DNA of 64,000 bases from Sphingobium sp. GTDB lineage: Bacteria > Pseudomonadota > Alphaproteobacteria > Sphingomonadales > Sphingomonadaceae. Position numbers and translations under genes: made by a program. The stretch is taken from positions 1 to 64,000 of the forward strand of contig JAHFPV010000007.1 of assembly GCA_023266575.1 (NCBI GenBank). The letters are read 5' to 3'. Under the pieces are notes generated by a model that was given only the letters and a program-made list of their open reading frames with translations, did no database searches and was not told where the DNA came from. Shown piece after piece: positions 61,095 through 64,000 of this stretch. Each line of letters starts with the position of its first letter. Within the stretch, counting starts at the first letter, position 1.

Positions 61095-62054
61095 ATGCGC
61101 AAAAAGACCGCCGTCCTCCTGTCGGCGACCCTCGTCGCGGCGGCGGGCATCGGCCTTGCCGCCGCGACCTTTCGCAGCGGGCATGAGTCGGTCCTGCGCG
61201 TCGCCAATCAAAAGGGCCAGGTAAAGGCGATGATGATCGCGTCGGGCGTGCTGGATGGCGCGCCTTACACGGTCGAATGGTCGGAATTTCCCGCGGCACA
61301 GCCATTGCTCGAAGCGGTCGGCGGCGGCGCGGCGGATCTGGGCCTTGCCGCCGACGCTCCCTTCATTTTCGCCTATCAGAGCCGCAGCCCGGTCAAGGCG
61401 ATCGCGGTGCAGGCACCCGCCAATCAGGCGGCGCAAGCGCTGGCGATACTGGTCAAGACCGCCTCGCCGATCCGCACGCCGCGCGATCTGGTCGGGAAAT
61501 CCATTGCGACCACGCGCGGGTCGATCGGTCATCATTTGCTGCTTCAGGCGCTGGAGCGGGCCAATATCCCGGCGGACAAGGTGCGCGTCACCCTGCTGCC
61601 GCCCGGCGATGCCAAGGCCGCGTTCGACAGCGGCGCGATCGATGCCTGGGCGACCTGGACCCCCTATACCAATGTCGCGATCAAGGAAGGCGCGCGCGTC
61701 GTGGTCGATGCCAAAGATTATGGCCTGCCGCTCTATATCGACATCGCCCACGCCGACTCGATCGCCCCCAAACGCGCATTGCTGGCGGACTTTCTGAAGC
61801 GGGAGGCGCAGGCGGTCGCCTGGGCGCGCGCGCACCCCGATCAGTTCGCGCAGGTGCTGGCGAAGGAAACCGGCCTGCCGCTCGACATCGCCCGCGCCAG
61901 CTTCGACCGCAGCAACCGTGTGTCGCGGCCGATCGACGCCGGCATCATCGCCCATGAACAGGCGATCACCCAAAGGTTCCAGAAAGCGGGCCTTACCGAC
62001 GGCAAACGCGACGTCGCCCAGGCATTTGACACCAGCTTTGCCGATAATCACTGA
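61095..62054 (+). CDS. second sulfonate-type ABC substrate-binding protein
   Basis: This 319-residue SsuA-like protein begins MRKKTAVLLSATLVAAAGIG, a signal peptide or N-terminal anchor (no lipobox Cys). The mature part includes LRVANQKGQVKAMMIASGVLD, AADLGLAADAPFIFAYQSRS and AIDAWATWTPYTNVAI, typical SsuA ligand regions. The ATG at 61095 follows the monooxygenase stop by one base. It differs strongly from the lipoprotein at 52230, so the two may offer different ligands to the one permease. Confidence 0.87.
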   Translation: MRKKTAVLLSATLVAAAGIGLAAATFRSGHESVLRVANQKGQVKAMMIASGVLDGAPYTVEWSEFPAAQPLLEAVGGGAADLGLAADAPFIFAYQSRSPVKAIAVQAPANQAAQALAILVKTASPIRTPRDLVGKSIATTRGSIGHHLLLQALERANIPADKVRVTLLPPGDAKAAFDSGAIDAWATWTPYTNVAIKEGARVVVDAKDYGLPLYIDIAHADSIAPKRALLADFLKREAQAVAWARAHPDQFAQVLAKETGLPLDIARASFDRSNRVSRPIDAGIIAHEQAITQRFQKAGLTDGKRDVAQAFDTSFADNH

Positions 62055-62127
62055 AACAATAAGTTTTACGTGAAAAAGACAATCTAAAATTTAATTTTAA
62101 TCATAGCTTCGGCAGCGAAGTCATTAT

Positions 62128-62144
62128 TCAATTCTCATGGTAGA
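62128..62144. promoter_or_regulatory. dyad operator, sulfur cluster copy C
   Basis: TCAAT-N7-GTAGA lies 43 bases upstream of the TonB receptor start, within an AT-rich stretch (62055-62186) that contains the hairpin CTTCG/CGAAG at 62107-62120. It is identical to copy B in both half-sites. The same spacer should hold the receptor promoter; a CGAAGTCATTATTC stretch at 62116-62129 has no obvious -35/-10 pair. Confidence 0.6.
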
Positions 62145-62154
62145 AAATAGACGG

Positions 62155-62175
62155 TCCCCGGAAATCTATTGGGGA
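62155..62175 (+). promoter_or_regulatory. hairpin that may hide the receptor ribosome binding site
   Basis: TCCCC (62155-62159) pairs with GGGGA (62171-62175), and this GGGGA is the apparent Shine-Dalgarno sequence of the TonB receptor gene. The stem is only five base pairs with an 11-base loop, so the effect would be modest. Confidence 0.35.
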
Positions 62176-62186
62176 ACATAAAAGCA

Positions 62187-64000
62187 ATGAAGAATATCGT
62201 GTCCTATTACGCATCGACAGCCGCTGCCGCTTTATTGCTGGCAGGCGGTCCTGCACATGCGCAGGCCGATGCGTCACCGCAGCCCGCTGCTGCCGAAGCG
62301 GCGGACGCAGGCACCATCATCGTCACCGGCGTGCGCGGCGCGCCGCGCACCGTGGCCGAAAGCCCGGCCCCGATCGACGTCATCAGCGCGGACAAGCTCC
62401 AGGCGACCGGATCGGCCGAATTTGGCGAAGCCCTGTCCAAGCTGCTGCCCTCGCTCAACTTCGGCGCGACCCATGCGGGCGTGTTCTCGATCGGCCGTCC
62501 CGTCACCAATCGCGGCCTGGCCCCTGCCTACACGCTGGTGCTGGTCAACGGTAAACGCCGCCACAATGGCGCGTTCCTCAGCAACAGTACTGCCGACACG
62601 TCCGGCTCCAACCCGGTCGATATCGACCTGATCCCCACCAGCGCGATCGACCGGATCGAAGTGCTGAAGGACAGCGCCGCCGCCCAATATGGAACCGACG
62701 CCATTGCCGGGGTCATCAATATCCAGCTGGCCGAAAAGCCGGGGCTGAGCGGCGATTTCACCTATGGCACCCTCTATGACGCCAATGGCGAGCCGGACAG
62801 TTGGAAGGGGACGATCCGCTACGGCACCCGCATCGGTGATGGCGGTTTCCTGACGATCAGCGGCGACATTCGCAAGCGCGGCGGTGCCTGGTGGAACCTG
62901 CCCGCCACCGACACCAATCTCTATGGCCTGCCCGCCGGTCGCACGATCGATCAGGTCGTGGCGACCAGCGGCCTGACTCGCGATCAGGTGCTGGCCAATG
63001 TCGCTGACGCCAACGCGCGCAATGCCCAGTGGAACCGTGACGGCGCACATAATGGCGATCCGCAGATCAAGGCGTTCAACCTTTCCTACAATGCCCAGCT
63101 GCCGGTGACCGACAACGCCACCCTTTACAGCTTTGGCACCTATGGCGAACGCGACGCCCAGATCGGCAACAACTTCCGCCGCCCCAACAGCACGGCCAAT
63201 TTTACCGCCCAATTCCCCGACGGCTATTATCCGCTCAACAATATCGACGAAAATGACTTTCAGTTCGTCGGCGGTCTGCGCGGGGAATTGGCGGGTTGGA
63301 ACTATGACGTTTCGTCCTCCTTCGGTCGCAATTACAGCCATCAATATTCCAAATTGTCGGTCCGTCCCTCGCTGGGGCCAACGGGACCGACCGAATGGCC
63401 CAACCTTGCCAATTTCGAATTTCGCCAATGGACCCACAATGTCGATCTGACTCGTGAGTTCGACATAGGCCTCGCCCGCCCGGTCCAGATCTCGGTCGGC
63501 GGCGAATATCGCCTCGACCGCTTCCGGACCTTCGCGGGCGATCCGCTGGCCTATGAACCGGCCATCTACACCTTCAAGCCCGGCGATCAGCAATATGACT
63601 GGAATGTCGGCCGCATCGCTTCCCCGGTGGTGCAGGGCGCGATCGTCCTGTCTCCCGCTGATGAAGCGGACATCAGCCGCAAGGTTTACGCCGGCTATGT
63701 CGATGTCGGTGTCTATCCGCTCGACGCCTGGTATATCGGCGCAGCGGTGCGGGCCGAACATTATAGCGACGGATCGGGCAGCCCGGTCGGCCTCAAACTC
63801 AACAGCCGCTATGAATTCAGCCCGGCGCTGGCCATTCGCGGCACCGTGGGCACCGGCTTCCGCGCGCCTTCGCTGACCCAGATCGGCTATGCCCAGACCG
63901 ACGGGCGCACATCCTCCTTCTTCAATGCCGAAACAGGCCAGACCGAATTGCGCCCCACTGTCGCCAAGCTGGTGACGGCGGACTCGGCCGTCGGCCAGTT
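62187..64000 (+). CDS. TonB-dependent outer membrane receptor, 3' end outside window
   Basis: The open frame runs from the ATG at 62187 for 604 codons to the window edge without a stop. It has a signal peptide (YYASTAAAALLLAGGPAHAQ), a TIIVTGVR stretch like a TonB-box, a plug domain (ESPAPIDVISADKL, QYGTDAIAGVINIQL near residue 170) and the start of the barrel. GGGGAA precedes the start by about 11 bases and can pair with TCCCC at 62155-62159. As the last gene of the sulfur cluster it should carry an organosulfur compound or sulfate ester across the outer membrane. The C-terminal strand is not visible. Confidence 0.85.
   Translation, partial: MKNIVSYYASTAAAALLLAGGPAHAQADASPQPAAAEAADAGTIIVTGVRGAPRTVAESPAPIDVISADKLQATGSAEFGEALSKLLPSLNFGATHAGVFSIGRPVTNRGLAPAYTLVLVNGKRRHNGAFLSNSTADTSGSNPVDIDLIPTSAIDRIEVLKDSAAAQYGTDAIAGVINIQLAEKPGLSGDFTYGTLYDANGEPDSWKGTIRYGTRIGDGGFLTISGDIRKRGGAWWNLPATDTNLYGLPAGRTIDQVVATSGLTRDQVLANVADANARNAQWNRDGAHNGDPQIKAFNLSYNAQLPVTDNATLYSFGTYGERDAQIGNNFRRPNSTANFTAQFPDGYYPLNNIDENDFQFVGGLRGELAGWNYDVSSSFGRNYSHQYSKLSVRPSLGPTGPTEWPNLANFEFRQWTHNVDLTREFDIGLARPVQISVGGEYRLDRFRTFAGDPLAYEPAIYTFKPGDQQYDWNVGRIASPVVQGAIVLSPADEADISRKVYAGYVDVGVYPLDAWYIGAAVRAEHYSDGSGSPVGLKLNSRYEFSPALAIRGTVGTGFRAPSLTQIGYAQTDGRTSSFFNAETGQTELRPTVAKLVTADSAVGQ

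Noticed and set aside
1-64000. Search by eye for tRNA or rRNA genes, CRISPR arrays, transposases, integrases and attachment repeats
   Set aside because: None was recognised. Small RNAs without strong structure would not be seen by this method.

Overview
The window is one dense, GC-rich chromosomal segment of a sphingomonad-type alphaproteobacterium (Sphingobium, Novosphingobium or Sphingomonas; the genus cannot be fixed from sequence alone). The reasons are two large TonB-dependent receptors, many acyl-CoA catabolism genes, an organosulfur cluster with its own receptor, several start codons overlapping upstream stops, and an intergenic palindromic repeat of a kind common in that order. I see no rRNA, tRNA, CRISPR array, prophage or insertion sequence.

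Layout. (1) About 136-10415 is a purine-scavenging island: LOG-type phosphoribohydrolase, purine phosphoribosyltransferase, a LysR regulator, then divergently a TonB-dependent receptor, a periplasmic purine nucleoside permease-family protein, 8-oxoguanine deaminase, an NCS2 xanthine/uracil permease and an exported adenosine deaminase. (2) 10725-17074 is a redox module of uncertain role: diheme DUF1592-type protein, Tat-exported DUF1552 protein, ankyrin lipoprotein, cytochrome c' and cytochrome b561. (3) 17085-21738 holds a cyclase-family hydrolase, a decayed FAD monooxygenase, and a D-alanine catabolic locus (Lrp regulator, alanine racemase, D-amino acid dehydrogenase, RidA).

(4) 21807-48626 is a long catabolic region rich in CoA chemistry: two acyl-CoA ligases, two family III CoA-transferases (one with an apparently rearranged domain order), two crotonases, thiolase, three SDRs, three MFS carriers, two amidohydrolases, a ketosteroid-dehydrogenase-like flavoprotein, a DapB-like reductase, a Gfo/Idh oxidoreductase, a stand-alone lipoyl-domain protein, a Cys-less carboxymuconolactone-decarboxylase-family protein and IclR and MarR regulators. 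It looks built for a cyclic or branched carboxylic acid, but the substrate cannot be named. (5) An HU-family gene follows.

(6) 49165-64000 is an organosulfur acquisition cluster: two flavin-dependent monooxygenases, an FAD/NAD(P)-binding protein, a 45-residue small ORF, two sulfonate-type binding proteins, ABC permease and ATPase, an acyl-CoA-dehydrogenase-like desulfurisation enzyme, a 2-hydroxyacid dehydrogenase, a thiol dioxygenase, a multi-rhodanese protein, a LysR regulator, and the first 604 codons of a TonB-dependent receptor running off the window. Three intergenic regions of this cluster share a dyad TCWAT-N7-GTAGA, with a weaker fourth copy, and I propose it as the binding site of the cluster's LysR protein.
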